50,613 nt of DNA, from NCBI GenBank assembly GCA_041567315.1, contig JBFGCA010000020.1:1-50613 (forward strand), read 5' to 3'. The stretch comes from JBFGCA01 sp041567315 (GTDB taxonomy: Bacteria > Acidobacteriota > Thermoanaerobaculia > Multivoradales > JAHEKO01). Both the position numbers and the translations under genes were made by a program. Below, piece after piece: positions 25,901 to 33,639 of the stretch. The stretch's first letter is position 1, and each line of letters starts with the position of its first letter. Under the pieces are notes generated by a model. That model was not told where the DNA came from. It worked only from the letters and a program-made list of their open reading frames with translations, and did not search any database.

Positions 25901-26372
25901 CGACGTGTATCAAGCCACCACCCAGATGCACGACGAGGGGCAGCAGAGCTATCCGCAGACCATCGACACGCTGCTCGACCGGGCGCTGGGTGTCGAGGGC
26001 TACTACGGCGCATTCACCGTCAACATGCACACCGACTGGGCCTACCAGGCCGGCTGGGAGGCGATCGTGCTCTCCGCCCAGGCGCGTGGGGTGCCGTTGG
26101 TCTCGTCCCGGCAGATGCTCGATTGGCTGGACGGCCGCAACGAAGCCACCTTCGGAGGCCTGACCTGGGACGGGTTCACTCTCGGCTTCACCGTCACCTC
26201 GGGTCCGGGGGCCAATGGGCTGCAGGCGCTGCTGCCGACCACCACCGCGTTCGGCTCGCTCGGTGCCATCAACCGCGACGGCAACGCGGTGGCCTACTCG
26301 GTCGAGACGATCAAGGGAATCGAGTATGCGATCTTCGACGCCGAGCCGGGCTTCTACCAGGCTACCTACTAG
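19956..26372 (+). CDS. Giant multidomain secreted protein with deacetylase-like C-terminus
   Basis: A 2138-aa protein. ATG 19956 is chosen because a purine-rich site precedes it and a signal peptide follows (LLAVWVLGFAVAGAAAG). Approximate order: LamG-like domain (41-242); two IPT/TIG-type domains (247-435); a second LamG-like domain (437-664); Big_5 Ig-like (665-770); an uncharacterised beta region (772-910); an InlB-type repeat (914-992); DUF4082 (995-1159); Big_5 (1160-1270); DUF4082 (1275-1437); Big_5 (1439-1550); a ThuA/amidotransferase-like Rossmann region (1562-1802); and a NodB/deacetylase-like region (1803-2138) with VVILTGDDHGN and IALHVDTGC as probable metal-site segments. It is likely an extracellular polysaccharide-modifying or matrix protein. 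Activity is inferred only. Confidence 0.85.
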   Translation: MFRRGLRKPESGRGAGGPATARLLAVWVLGFAVAGAAAGQFVDDFDRADAPDLGNGWIEKNPAAFSVSAAQAAKLGVGTGYRDNIAYRPAVEDLLDVEASVELRLLANPPGYPQILVRVQSATVAAANVLDGYILYVSNNAGQAVLGRQTGNSFVATLATIGINPALNTADTFRLRLRAEGTNPVDLEAYVERLNGGSWDVIGQAFFSDFAANRIGTAGTVGFGGYVESSYRYDNFGRVDLGAGDNPVPAITALDPDAVDAGSPGFNLELTGSGFIAGSVVRWEGEDRPTTFVSATRLDATIGAADVADPAAVAVTVFNPAPGGGLSDSATFTVNFPGGTANPTPVATAISPDAATRSGGAVGVTVDGADFTTDSVVRWNGQDLATTFVSASELSVMLSAGDLQAAPGASSITVFTPAPGGGSSQPLLFLVLDDGETYFSDTFNRPDGPNLGNGWVQKTPGTFTLAGGATASADLSLTYHNSIVYRPAIEDRRDVEAGFDFIRTAGNVHFPQLHARVQRDTVEDYFTIESYLFFIDDYAAPPGRAIFAIQAPVPEETECYIEELPLPTALVEGERYRLRFRVEGTSPVVMTGWVDRFDGTTWQTMATASTTHDVNTQRNPALFCDPGFMPPPIVTPGSYGFAKWYDPPDRYDNFYWRDLGELANDTTPPTVTSVFPAAGAAGVASDVIVSASFDEVIDAATLTTATFELRDEGGLPVAATVAYDGTATLTPDAPLPSDATFTATITGGPGGVTDLAGNPLTADFSWSFTTTTQTDLQVVDFDSPAPPGNGGDLLNGIFDGIDWGTGQWRWEGPAGPDPSNHVYFDSGTGTSRTFVFPAPRILGSIDVFALTAGTLTLSDDTGQSVTRALNTGPMQTVNTGWIQASSTVTVDYTDGWSLGVDNVEHYSDGPPPEQFALTVVRAGNGPGTVTSSPAGINCGSDCSEVYTSGTEVTLTAAAGGGATFDGWSGPADCADGVVTLTADLTCTATFSYPFTCPCTIWNEGAQPSVPSGSETQAVEVGVRFRTEVDGYITGLRFYKGPSNNGIHTANLWTANGNPLASATFTFETATGWQQVSFGTPVPVTANTTYVASYHAPQGGVSYDQDYFATTGEDSPPLRALADGEDGANGVYRYGPSAFPDSTFFSTNYWVDVVFDTVMPPDTTPPTVVSVSPADGATEVPRSGTTVEATFNEAMDPASITGATFQLQDGAGAVVATSLSYDQASRTAVLTPTAPLAASTTFTAVILGGGGGVTDAAGNPLAADVTWNFTSSAGLGCPCTIWEPSAVPGTPSANDPNAVEIGVRFRADIDGYILGVRYYRGPQNGGTHRGRLWATSGTLLASATFTNETATGWQQVNFDTAVPITANTTYIASYHAPQGGAAFDQFYFSGSGVARPPLRALADGEDGGNGVYLYGAGGFPTSTWNGSNYWVDVVFSEEMGADSTPPSVISVNPAAGAPRASVNTAVSATFDEAMDQATIGAATFELRDAAGGLLAATVAYDAPTRTAILTPEVTLMGESTHTATVLGGAGGVTDLAGNPLATDYVWSFTTAPRLDQGTGGPILVVKANGLSLGGYYAEILRAEGLNAFTVRDLGEVDAGVLAGYDLVILAETVLSAADVTMFSDWVAAGGKLIALRPDPQLAGLLGLTAEGATLTDAYLMIDTSAGSPGEGLVGQTIQYHGTADLYSLDGAAALATLYSDASTATAYPAVTLTSVGANGGQAAAFAYDLARSVVYTRQGNPAWNGLERDGVLPIRPFDLFYGNAAQDPQPDWVDFTRIAIPQADEQQRLLANLILEMTWDRTPLPRFWYFPRGERAVVILTGDDHGNGGTAGRFNLELNNASPPGCSVEDWECVRSTSYIYESTPITDAEIAAYQADGFEIALHVDTGCLDWTPASLDNNYFVQLSGLQTAFPSIAPPATNRTHCIVWSDWATQPQIQLDYGIRLDTSYYYWLPAPPAINDYPGLFTGSGMPMRFADLDGQMIDVYQATTQMHDEGQQSYPQTIDTLLDRALGVEGYYGAFTVNMHTDWAYQAGWEAIVLSAQARGVPLVSSRQMLDWLDGRNEATFGGLTWDGFTLGFTVTSGPGANGLQALLPTTTAFGSLGAINRDGNAVAYSVETIKGIEYAIFDAEPGFYQATY
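22941..24620 (+). repeat. Tandem duplication of a DUF4082-Big_5 module, 840-bp unit
   Basis: Positions 22941-23780 and 23781-24620 align without a net length change. The Cys-x-Cys start of each module, the GWQQV segment (23161 and 24001 lines) and the ANTTY and ASYHAPQGG segments all recur exactly 840 bases (280 codons) apart, with many synonymous and some amino-acid differences. The duplication stays in frame inside the exoprotein gene. Confidence 0.85.
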
Positions 26373-26416
26373 CGGTCGCCGCCTATTGGCGGATGCAGAT
26401 CCGCCGATCGGGCTCT

Positions 26417-26447
26417 TGACGATCTCCTGACGCCGCGCCGGTATGGT
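26417..26447 (+). promoter_or_regulatory. Direct-repeat activator promoter, copy C (GT2 operon)
   Basis: TGACG (26417-26421), six bases ATCTCC, TGACG (26428-26432), nine bases, then TATGGT (26442-26447) as -10. Predicted start near 26454, leaving a ~53-nt leader ending in GGAGG before GTG 26507. Here the first repeat reads TTGACG, but it is 20 bases from the -10, too far to be an ordinary -35 box. Confidence 0.6.
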
Positions 26448-26506
26448 CGCCGGGTTGAGGAGAATCGGCGGCCCGCCGCTTCTCCGGCAGTGGAGGTGAC
26501 CGGACC

Positions 26507-27619
26507 GTGAAATCACGCGCCACCCTCGAACGGCCCCTGGAACGTCGTCTGGACCAGGCGATCGTCGGGCTCGACAAGCCGCTGGTCTCAGTCGTGGTGC
26601 CCGCCTTCAACGAGGCCGAGGTCCTGGAGGAGAACCTGGCGGCGATCTGCGACTACCTGGACACCCTGTCCGCCGAGTACCGGTGGGAGCTGATCGTCGT
26701 CAACGACGGCAGCAGCGATCGGACCGGCGAGCTGGCCGAGCGCTTCGCGGCCGGACGGGAGAACGTGCGGGTGCTCCACCATCGCTCCAACTTCGGCCTC
26801 GGTCAGGCCTTCCAGTACGCCTTCAGGAGCTGTCGCGGCGACTACGTCGTGACCCTGGACATGGATCTCAGCTACTCCGCCGATCACATCGCCAGCCTGC
26901 TGTCGCGCATCCGCAGCAGCGGCGCCCGGGTGGTCGCCGCCTCGCCCTACATGAGCGGGGGGAGGATCTCCAACGTCCCCTGGCTGCGCCGCACGCTCAG
27001 CATCTGGGCCAACCGCTTCCTGTCGATCGCCGCCCGGGGCAATCTCTCGACCCTCACCAGCATGGTGCGGGTGTACGACGGCAGGTTCCTGCGCCGGCTG
27101 AGTCTCAGGTCGATGGGCATGGAGATCAGCCCGGAGATCATCTACAAGACGATGCTGCTGCACGGCCGGATCGAGGAGATGCCGGCCCACCTCAACTGGA
27201 GCGCGCAGCGGGTCGCCGGCTACCGGCGCCGGTCGAGCATGAAGATCCTCCGCCACACGCTGTCGGTCCTGCTGTCGGGGTTCCTCTTCCGGCCGGTGAT
27301 GTTCTTCATCCTGCCCGGGCTCCTGCTGCTGCTGCTTTCGGTCTACGCCAACGGCTGGGCGCTCGCTCATTCGCTGGAGCACTGGGCCGCGCATGCCCAG
27401 TACACCCAGTTCACGGTGCGGGCCTCGGCCGCCGTGGCCTCGGCGTTCAACCAGGCGCCGCATACGTTCGTCGTCGGCGGCATCACGCTGATGCTGGCGA
27501 TTCAGCTCATCGGTCTCGGCATCCTGGCGCTGCAGAGCAAGAGCTACTTCGAGGAGATCTTCCATCTCGGGTCGACGATCGGCGACGCCGCGCGCGAGCT
27601 GCGGGACCCGAGGGTCTAG
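26507..27619 (+). CDS. Glycosyltransferase family 2, membrane-anchored
   Basis: A 370-aa protein. GTG 26507 follows GGAGG by 11 bases. The GT-A domain has VSVVVPAFNEAEVL, the nucleotide-binding VVNDGSSDRT and the DXD-type TLDMDLSYSADHI, resembling polyprenyl-phosphate glycosyltransferases (DPM1/ArnC type). The C-terminal ~120 residues hold two hydrophobic segments (VMFFILPGLLLLLLSVYA and a later ITLMLAIQLIGLGILAL), anchoring it in the inner membrane. It probably loads a sugar onto polyprenyl phosphate or starts a lipid-linked glycan. It is the first gene of a seven-gene operon driven by promoter copy C. Confidence 0.9.
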   Translation: MKSRATLERPLERRLDQAIVGLDKPLVSVVVPAFNEAEVLEENLAAICDYLDTLSAEYRWELIVVNDGSSDRTGELAERFAAGRENVRVLHHRSNFGLGQAFQYAFRSCRGDYVVTLDMDLSYSADHIASLLSRIRSSGARVVAASPYMSGGRISNVPWLRRTLSIWANRFLSIAARGNLSTLTSMVRVYDGRFLRRLSLRSMGMEISPEIIYKTMLLHGRIEEMPAHLNWSAQRVAGYRRRSSMKILRHTLSVLLSGFLFRPVMFFILPGLLLLLLSVYANGWALAHSLEHWAAHAQYTQFTVRASAAVASAFNQAPHTFVVGGITLMLAIQLIGLGILALQSKSYFEEIFHLGSTIGDAARELRDPRV

Positions 27620-27679
27620 AATCCAGATTTGCGGCTGCGCCGGCCCGTCGGTCGGCCGCGGCGCTGAGGTCTGCTTTTG

Positions 27680-28741
27680 ATGAGAGAGGGTCGCGGCAAG
27701 GTGGTGGTCACCGGCGTCGCCGGCTTCCTCGGCTCCCACCTGGCCGACCGGCTGCTGGCGGAGGGGTTCGAGGTGGTCGGCCTCGACAACCTGTCGATGG
27801 GCAAGCTGTCCAATCTCGAGGGGGCCCTCGGCAACCCGGCGTTCCGCTTCCTGGAGAGGGACGTCACCGATCCGGCGAGCTTCCGCGGGCTGGGGCCGGA
27901 GATCCGGTCCATCGCGCACCTGGCGGCCTTCAAGATACCGCGCTATGGCAAGGCGATCGACACCCTGCAGATCAACGTTCGGGGCAGCGAGAACGCCCTC
28001 GAGGCCGCCCGGCGGGCGGGCTGCAAGCTGGTCCTTGCGTCGACCTCCGACGTCTATGGGCGCAACCCGCAGCTTCCTTTCGCCGAGAGCGACGACTCGG
28101 TGATCGGACCCTCCGACGTGGCGCGCTGGAGCTATGCGGTCTCCAAGCTGTTCGACGAGCACCTGGCCTTCGCCTATCAGGACAGCTACGGCTTCCCGGT
28201 CACCGTCCTGCGGCTCTTCGGCTCCTACGGTCCGCGGCACCACCTGACCTGGTGGGGCGGTCCGCAGTCGGTCTTCATCACCGCGGCGCTCGAGGATCAG
28301 GAGATCCCCATCCACGGCGACGGTCTGCAGACCAGGAGCTTCACCTTCGTGAGCGACACCGTCGACGGGATCTTCGCGGCGGTCACTCGCGACGCGGCCA
28401 ACGGCAGGATCCTCAACATCGGCAGCACTTTCGAGATCACCATCCTCGACCTCGCCCGGATGATCCATCGCCTGGCCGGCAGGCCGGGCGAGCCCAAGGT
28501 CCGGTTCATTCCCTACGAGAGCTTTGCGGGCGGCAAGTACGAGGACGTGCGCCGGCGGGTGCCGGACGTCAACCGCTGCCGGGAGCTGCTCGGCGTCGAG
28601 GCCCGGGTCGGGCTCGAGGAGGGGCTGCGCCGGACGATCGACTGGCAGCGCCGGGCGCTGGCCGAGGCGGTGGGCCTCGAAGCGGCCCAGGGTCGGGAAG
28701 CGCCGGACGGGCGCCGGGGCGAAGCCGTCCCCTCGCGATGA
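27680..28741 (+). CDS. NAD-dependent epimerase/dehydratase (extended SDR)
   Basis: A 353-aa nucleotide-sugar enzyme. ATG 27680 is preferred to the adjoining TTG at 27677; GAGG stands about ten bases upstream. The NAD-binding TGVAGFLGS (G12, G15, G18), the strand LASTSDVYGRNPQLPF and the catalytic Y152-x3-K156 (YAVSK) are all present, so it should be active. The specific reaction (4-epimerase, 4,6-dehydratase or decarboxylase) cannot be fixed by eye. It overlaps the downstream FAD oxidoreductase by ATGA. Together with the neighbouring aminotransferase and epimerase it points to synthesis of a rare amino sugar. Confidence 0.9.
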   Translation: MREGRGKVVVTGVAGFLGSHLADRLLAEGFEVVGLDNLSMGKLSNLEGALGNPAFRFLERDVTDPASFRGLGPEIRSIAHLAAFKIPRYGKAIDTLQINVRGSENALEAARRAGCKLVLASTSDVYGRNPQLPFAESDDSVIGPSDVARWSYAVSKLFDEHLAFAYQDSYGFPVTVLRLFGSYGPRHHLTWWGGPQSVFITAALEDQEIPIHGDGLQTRSFTFVSDTVDGIFAAVTRDAANGRILNIGSTFEITILDLARMIHRLAGRPGEPKVRFIPYESFAGGKYEDVRRRVPDVNRCRELLGVEARVGLEEGLRRTIDWQRRALAEAVGLEAAQGREAPDGRRGEAVPSR

Positions 28742-30132
28742 GGGTGGCGGTCATCGGCGGTGGCGTCACCGGCCTGGCCGTGGCCTACCGGCTGGCCGAA
28801 GTGGGAGCCGAGGTCAGCGTCTTCGAGGCCGATCGGCAGCTCGGCGGTCTGGCCACCTATCACGACTACGGACCGTTCTACTGGGATCGCTTCTACCACG
28901 TCATCCTGCCGTCGGACCGGCACCTGCTGGCTTTCCTCGGCGACATCGGTCTGGGCGACGAGGTGGTCTGGAAGCCGAGCCGCACCGGCTACTACGAGGA
29001 CGAGCGGTTCTACTCGATCAGCAACAGCCTGGAGTTCGCGCGCTTCCCCCCCCTCACCCTGACGCAGAAGCTCCGTCTGGCGCTGGCCATCCTCTACTGT
29101 TCGCGAGTGCGCGACTGGCGAGCCCTGGAGCAGATCACGGTCGGTGACTGGCTGCTGCGCCTGTGCGGGCGCCGCACCTTCGAGAAGTTCTGGCGGCCGA
29201 TGCTGCTGGCCAAGCTGGGCGACGCCTATCAGCGGGTGTCGGCGGTGTTCATCTGGTCCTACATCCAGCGCCTGTTCTCGGCCCGCGACCGCTCGGCCGC
29301 CGCCGGCGAGCAGCTCGGCCACGTGCGCGGCGGCTACCGGACCGTGCTGGCGCGCCTCGAGGCGCTGATCGGCGCGGCCGGCGGTGCGATCCGCCCGGCA
29401 ACGGCGGTGCAGAGGATCTCGGCGGGCGAGCGAAGGGGGGGGCTGCTGGTGGAGACCGCGACCTCGCGCGAGCGCTTCGACAAGGTGGTCTTCACCTCGC
29501 CGATGAACGTCCTGCGACGGGTGGTCGCGGAGGAGCTGGTAGCGGTCTCGAGCCCGGCGGAGGCCATCGAGTACCTGGGGGTGATCTGCATGGTGCTGGT
29601 CACCAGGAAGCCCCTGGTTCCGTTCTACGTCGTCAACATCGCCGACCGGCGCATCCCCTTCACGGGGATCATCGGGATGAGCAACATCGTGCCGCTGGAG
29701 GAGACCGCCGGCCGCCACGTCACGTTTCTTCCCAAGTACGTGCTGGCGGACGATCCCCTGCTGCGGGCGCCGGACGAGGAGCTGCGGCCGATGTTCCTGG
29801 AGGGGCTGCGGCGGATGCTCCCCGGCGCCGCCGACAAGGGAATCGAGAGCGTCCACATCAACCGGGCCTTTCGGGTCCAACCGCTGCAGGTGCTGGGCTA
29901 CTCCCGGCTGGTGCCCGAGGTGGAGACCCGGCACCCCGGTCTCTACGTCCTCAACACCGCCCAGTTCGTCGGCGGGACGGTGAACAACAACCACGTCGTC
30001 GAGTCGGTGGACCGCTTCGTGGCCCGCTACGGCCGGTCGTTCAGCGGCCCGTCGGCGGTGCCCCGCGAGCCGCCGGTCGGGGTCGGTCCTCCGGCCGCCG
30101 ACCGGCAGCGACGTCTGGCGCAGGGCGTCTGA
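28738..30132 (+). CDS. FAD/NAD(P)-dependent oxidoreductase of polysaccharide loci
   Basis: A 464-aa protein starting at ATG 28738 inside the stop of the preceding gene. The dinucleotide-binding motif VIGGGVTGLAVAYRLAEVG (residues 4-22) and the adjoining ADRQLGGLATYHDYG are of the amine-oxidase/protoporphyrinogen-oxidase-like class that includes UDP-galactopyranose mutase relatives. The C-terminal VLNTAQFVGGTVNNNHVVES closes the FAD site. Such genes often sit beside a GT2 and an SDR in envelope glycan operons; a redox or mutase step on a lipid-linked or nucleotide sugar is likely but unidentified. Confidence 0.8.
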   Translation: MRVAVIGGGVTGLAVAYRLAEVGAEVSVFEADRQLGGLATYHDYGPFYWDRFYHVILPSDRHLLAFLGDIGLGDEVVWKPSRTGYYEDERFYSISNSLEFARFPPLTLTQKLRLALAILYCSRVRDWRALEQITVGDWLLRLCGRRTFEKFWRPMLLAKLGDAYQRVSAVFIWSYIQRLFSARDRSAAAGEQLGHVRGGYRTVLARLEALIGAAGGAIRPATAVQRISAGERRGGLLVETATSRERFDKVVFTSPMNVLRRVVAEELVAVSSPAEAIEYLGVICMVLVTRKPLVPFYVVNIADRRIPFTGIIGMSNIVPLEETAGRHVTFLPKYVLADDPLLRAPDEELRPMFLEGLRRMLPGAADKGIESVHINRAFRVQPLQVLGYSRLVPEVETRHPGLYVLNTAQFVGGTVNNNHVVESVDRFVARYGRSFSGPSAVPREPPVGVGPPAADRQRRLAQGV

Positions 30133-30220
30133 GATCGCCCCGCGGTAGCATCGTGCGGTCGATCCAGCCGGCGGTGCCGAAGGCCACGAGGGCGGCAGAG
30201 TAGTCGAGGAACGAGGAGCG

Positions 30221-31423
30221 ATGAAGTCCAAGACCAAGGTAGGCGCGAGCGTCGAGACCCAGACCGTTCCACTGCTCGACCTGCAGGCGCAGTACCGGCA
30301 GATCGAGGAGCCGATCCTGGAGGCGCTGCGCCGGGTCTGCGCCAGCCAGTGGTTCATCCTGGGGGAGCACGTCCGGGAGCTCGAGCAGAGGATCGCCGAG
30401 TACTGCCAGTGCGAGCACGCGATCGGCATGTCGTCGGGGACCGACGCCCTGCTGGCCGCGCTGATGGCGCTCGAGGTGGGCCCCGGCGACGAGGTGGTGA
30501 CCACCTCCTTCAGCTTCTTCGCCACCGCCGGAGTGGTGGCGCGCCTGGGCGCCGGGCCGCTGTTCTGCGACGTCGACCCGGCGACGTTCAACCTGACCGC
30601 CGAGACGGTGGAGCGGGCCGTCGAGACGCGGTGTGAGCGCCGCGGCGACCGGCTCGTCAACCGCGCGACGGGCGGCGTGGTCAAGGGGCTGATGCCGGTC
30701 CACCTGTTCGGTCAGATGGCCGAGATGGACGAGCTCATGGAGCTGGCGCGCCGCTACCGTCTGTGGGTTGTGGAGGACGCGGCGCAGGCGATCGGCGCCG
30801 AGGACGCCGCCGGCCGCCGTGCGGGGAGCCGCGGAGACATCGGCTGCTTCTCCTTCTTCCCCAGCAAGAATCTCGGAGGTCTCGGGGACGGCGGCATGTG
30901 CACCACCAACGACGCTGCGCTGGCCGAAAGACTGCGGGTGCTGCGGGTGCACGGCGGCAAGCCCAAGTACCACCACGCGGTGATCGGCGGCAACTTCCGG
31001 CTCGACGAGCTGCAGGCGGCGGCGCTGCTGGTCAAGCTCGATCACCTCGACGCCTGGACCGCCGGCCGCCAGCGGAACGCGGACGACTACACGGCGGCGC
31101 TGGCGGCCCGCGGCCTGGGCCAGCGGCTGGTCCCCCCGCCGCGGCTGCCCGGCTACCGCCACATCTACAACCAGTACGTTCTGCGGGCCGAACGGCGCGA
31201 CGAGCTGAAGACCCATCTGGCGGCGGCCGGCGTCGGGACGGAGATCTACTATCCGATCCCGCTCCATCTCCAGGAGTGCTTTGCGGACCTGGGCTACCGG
31301 GCCGCCGACCTGCCGGCGGCGAAGCGAGCCGCCGACGAGGCGCTGGCGATTCCCATCTATCCGGAGCTCACCGAGTCGCAGCGGCGGTACGTGGTGGAGA
31401 GCATCTGTTCCTTCTACGCCTGA
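30221..31423 (+). CDS. DegT/DnrJ/EryC1/StrS sugar aminotransferase (WbpE-like)
   Basis: A 400-aa PLP enzyme. ATG 30221 follows GAGGAG closely. Conserved elements are VPLLDLQAQYRQIEEPI, the phosphate site MSSGTDALLAALMAL, VVEDAAQAIGAED and the Schiff-base Lys216 in FFPSKNLGGLGDGG. The substrate is a nucleotide keto-sugar. The N-terminal pattern and the neighbouring UDP-GlcNAc 2-epimerase and Gfo/Idh oxidoreductase match the 3-amination step in UDP-2,3-diacetamido uronic acid pathways (WbpB/WbpE/WbpI set). An 88-bp gap separates it from the FAD oxidoreductase, so a secondary promoter is possible. Confidence 0.9.
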   Translation: MKSKTKVGASVETQTVPLLDLQAQYRQIEEPILEALRRVCASQWFILGEHVRELEQRIAEYCQCEHAIGMSSGTDALLAALMALEVGPGDEVVTTSFSFFATAGVVARLGAGPLFCDVDPATFNLTAETVERAVETRCERRGDRLVNRATGGVVKGLMPVHLFGQMAEMDELMELARRYRLWVVEDAAQAIGAEDAAGRRAGSRGDIGCFSFFPSKNLGGLGDGGMCTTNDAALAERLRVLRVHGGKPKYHHAVIGGNFRLDELQAAALLVKLDHLDAWTAGRQRNADDYTAALAARGLGQRLVPPPRLPGYRHIYNQYVLRAERRDELKTHLAAAGVGTEIYYPIPLHLQECFADLGYRAADLPAAKRAADEALAIPIYPELTESQRRYVVESICSFYA

Positions 31424-31427
31424 GGCG

Positions 31428-32567
31428 ATGAGGGTCCTAAGCATCGTCGGGGCGCGCCCCCAGTTCATCAAGCTCGGTCCGGTGCTGCGCGCCTTCGAGG
31501 CGTACGGGCGCGGCGGCGACGCGATCCACAACACGACGCTGCACACCGGCCAGCACTACGACGACGAGATGTCGGCGATCTTCTTCGAGGAGCTGGAGCT
31601 GCCGCCTCCGGACGTCAACCTCGGGGTCGGATCGGGTCCCCACGGCCGCCAGACCGCCCGCATGCTGACCGGCATCGAAGAGGTGCTCGTGACCGCGCCG
31701 CCCGACGTGGCCGTGATCTACGGCGACACCAACTCGACGGTGGCCGGGGCGCTGGCGGCGGCAAAGCTGGGGGTGCCGGTGGCGCACGTCGAGGCGGGGG
31801 TGAGGAGCTTCAACCGCCGGATGCCCGAGGAGCTCAACCGGGTGGTGGCGGACCGGATCTCCGATCTGCTGCTGGCGCCCACCGCGACGGCCATGGACCA
31901 TCTGGCGAGGGAGGGGCTGGCGGCGCGCGCGGTGCTCACGGGCGACGTGATGTACGACTCGGTGCTGGTCAACTCCGGACTGGCCGAGAGGCGCTCGCGG
32001 GCGGCGGCGCGGCTCGATCCGGCGCCGGGCTCCTACGGCCTGGTGACCCTCCATCGCGCCGAGAACACCGACGACGGGTCGCGGCTGCGAGCGCTGGTCT
32101 CGAGCCTGGAGGCGGTGGCCGAGAAGCTCCTGCCGCTGCACTGGCCGCTGCACCCGCGGACCCGGGCGGCGCTCGGCCGGCACCTGCCCGGCTGGACGCC
32201 CGGACCCCGGCTGCGGCTGACGGCGCCGGTGGGCTATCTGGACATGTTGATGCTGATCAAGAGGTCGCGGATCGTCCTCACCGACTCGGGCGGCGTCCAG
32301 AAGGAGGCCTTCTTCCTCGGGGTTCCGTGCGTGACGCTGCGCCCGGAGACCGAATGGGTCGAGACCGTCCAGGCGGGTTGGAACCGCCTGGTCGAGGCGG
32401 ACCCGGCAGCGGTGTTGGAAGCGGCCTCCGCCTTTCTGGCCGGCGCCGGCGCGGCGGCGGATTCCTCCGCCGGCGAGCTGTTCGGCGGCGGTCGTGCCGC
32501 CGAGCGCGTCACCGCGGAGCTGGTGCGCTTCTGCCGGTCCGGATCGCGCCGGCGCTCGGTGGCCTAG
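31428..32567 (+). CDS. wecB: UDP-N-acetylglucosamine 2-epimerase (non-hydrolysing)
   Basis: A 379-aa protein. ATG 31428 lies 4 bases after the aminotransferase stop, with GAGG overlapping it. The N-terminal SIVGARPQFIKLGPVLRAF, TGQHYDDEMS, the VAHVEAGVRSFNRRMPEELN segment and the C-terminal LTDSGGVQKEAFFLGVPCVT are hallmarks of the WecB/WbpI family, which interconvert UDP-GlcNAc and UDP-ManNAc, or the 2,3-diacetamido uronic acid forms in the WbpI branch. With the neighbouring oxidoreductase and aminotransferase the WbpI role is attractive. The family is certain; the exact sugar is not. Confidence 0.9.
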   Translation: MRVLSIVGARPQFIKLGPVLRAFEAYGRGGDAIHNTTLHTGQHYDDEMSAIFFEELELPPPDVNLGVGSGPHGRQTARMLTGIEEVLVTAPPDVAVIYGDTNSTVAGALAAAKLGVPVAHVEAGVRSFNRRMPEELNRVVADRISDLLLAPTATAMDHLAREGLAARAVLTGDVMYDSVLVNSGLAERRSRAAARLDPAPGSYGLVTLHRAENTDDGSRLRALVSSLEAVAEKLLPLHWPLHPRTRAALGRHLPGWTPGPRLRLTAPVGYLDMLMLIKRSRIVLTDSGGVQKEAFFLGVPCVTLRPETEWVETVQAGWNRLVEADPAAVLEAASAFLAGAGAAADSSAGELFGGGRAAERVTAELVRFCRSGSRRRSVA

Positions 32568-32607
32568 TGGCCTGGCGCAGGACCAGATCGCTCCCGGGAG
32601 GTGAACC

Positions 32608-33639
32608 ATGGTGGTCGTAGGCGTGGCCGGCATCGGAGGCTGGGGGAAGAACCTGGCGCGGAACTACCATCAGATCCCGGGCTGCTCGCTCAAGTACATC
32701 TGCGACCTGGATCGCGACAAGCTGGAGAAGCAGCACAAGCTGCTGCCGGGCACCGAGGCGACGACCCGCTTCCAGGACCTGATCGACGACCCCGAGCTGG
32801 ACGCGGTGGTCATCGCCACCACGGCGGTCAGCCACTACAAGCTCTGCAAAGCGGCGCTCGAGGCGGGCAAAGACGTCTACGTCGAGAAGCCGTTCGTCCT
32901 GCGTCTCAGCGAGGCCGAGGAGCTGATCGATCTGGCGGCGCGGCGGCAGCGCATCCTGATGGTCGGGCACCTTCTCGAGTATCACCCGGTCATGCGGCGG
33001 CTCAAGGAGCTGGTCGACTCGGGTGACCTGGGGAGGATCCTCTACATCTACAGCCAGCGCGTGAATCTCGGCACCATCCGGGAGGACGAGAACGCGCTGT
33101 GGAACTTCGCGCCCCACGACATCTCGTCGATCCTCTACCTGCTGGGCGCCGAGCCGACCGACGTGGCGGCGCGCGGCCAGTCCTATCTCCAGGCCGGGAT
33201 CGAGGACGTGGTCTTCCTCAGCCTCAACTTCGCGGGCCGGGCGATGGCCCACATCCACGTCAGCTGGCTCGATCCCCACAAGATCCGGCGGCTCACCATC
33301 GTCGGCAGCCGCAAGATGGCGGTCTTCGACGATCTCGAAGCCAGCGAGAAGCTGAGGATCTACGACAAGAGCGCCGAGCAGAACACGGACTACGACAGCT
33401 TCGCCGGCTTCATCACCCTGCGCTTCGGGGACATCACCATCCCGCACGTGCGGATGGAGGAGCCTCTGCGGCTCGAGTGCCAGCACTTCCTGAGCTGCGT
33501 GCGGGAGCGCAAGCCGCCGCTCAGCGACGGCCGGGACGGCTGGCGGGTGGTCAGGGTGCTGCAGGCGGCAGAGGAGTCGCTGCGGGCCAACGGGGCGCCG
33601 GTGGAGATCGGGTCCGCCCCGGCCGCCGGCCGCCAGTGA
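32608..33639 (+). CDS. Gfo/Idh/MocA family oxidoreductase
   Basis: A 343-aa protein with a strong ribosome binding site (GGGAGGTG) before ATG 32608. The NAD(P)-binding VAGIGGWGKNLARNY is at residues 6-20, and the family's EKP motif is at residues 93-95 (VYVEKPF). The C-terminal substrate domain follows, including WNFAPHDISSILYLLG, which holds the conserved His. It would oxidise a nucleotide sugar, for example C3 of UDP-GlcNAcA before transamination, as WbpB/WlbA do. Its stop overlaps the next gene's GTG start. Confidence 0.9.
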   Translation: MVVVGVAGIGGWGKNLARNYHQIPGCSLKYICDLDRDKLEKQHKLLPGTEATTRFQDLIDDPELDAVVIATTAVSHYKLCKAALEAGKDVYVEKPFVLRLSEAEELIDLAARRQRILMVGHLLEYHPVMRRLKELVDSGDLGRILYIYSQRVNLGTIREDENALWNFAPHDISSILYLLGAEPTDVAARGQSYLQAGIEDVVFLSLNFAGRAMAHIHVSWLDPHKIRRLTIVGSRKMAVFDDLEASEKLRIYDKSAEQNTDYDSFAGFITLRFGDITIPHVRMEEPLRLECQHFLSCVRERKPPLSDGRDGWRVVRVLQAAEESLRANGAPVEIGSAPAAGRQ

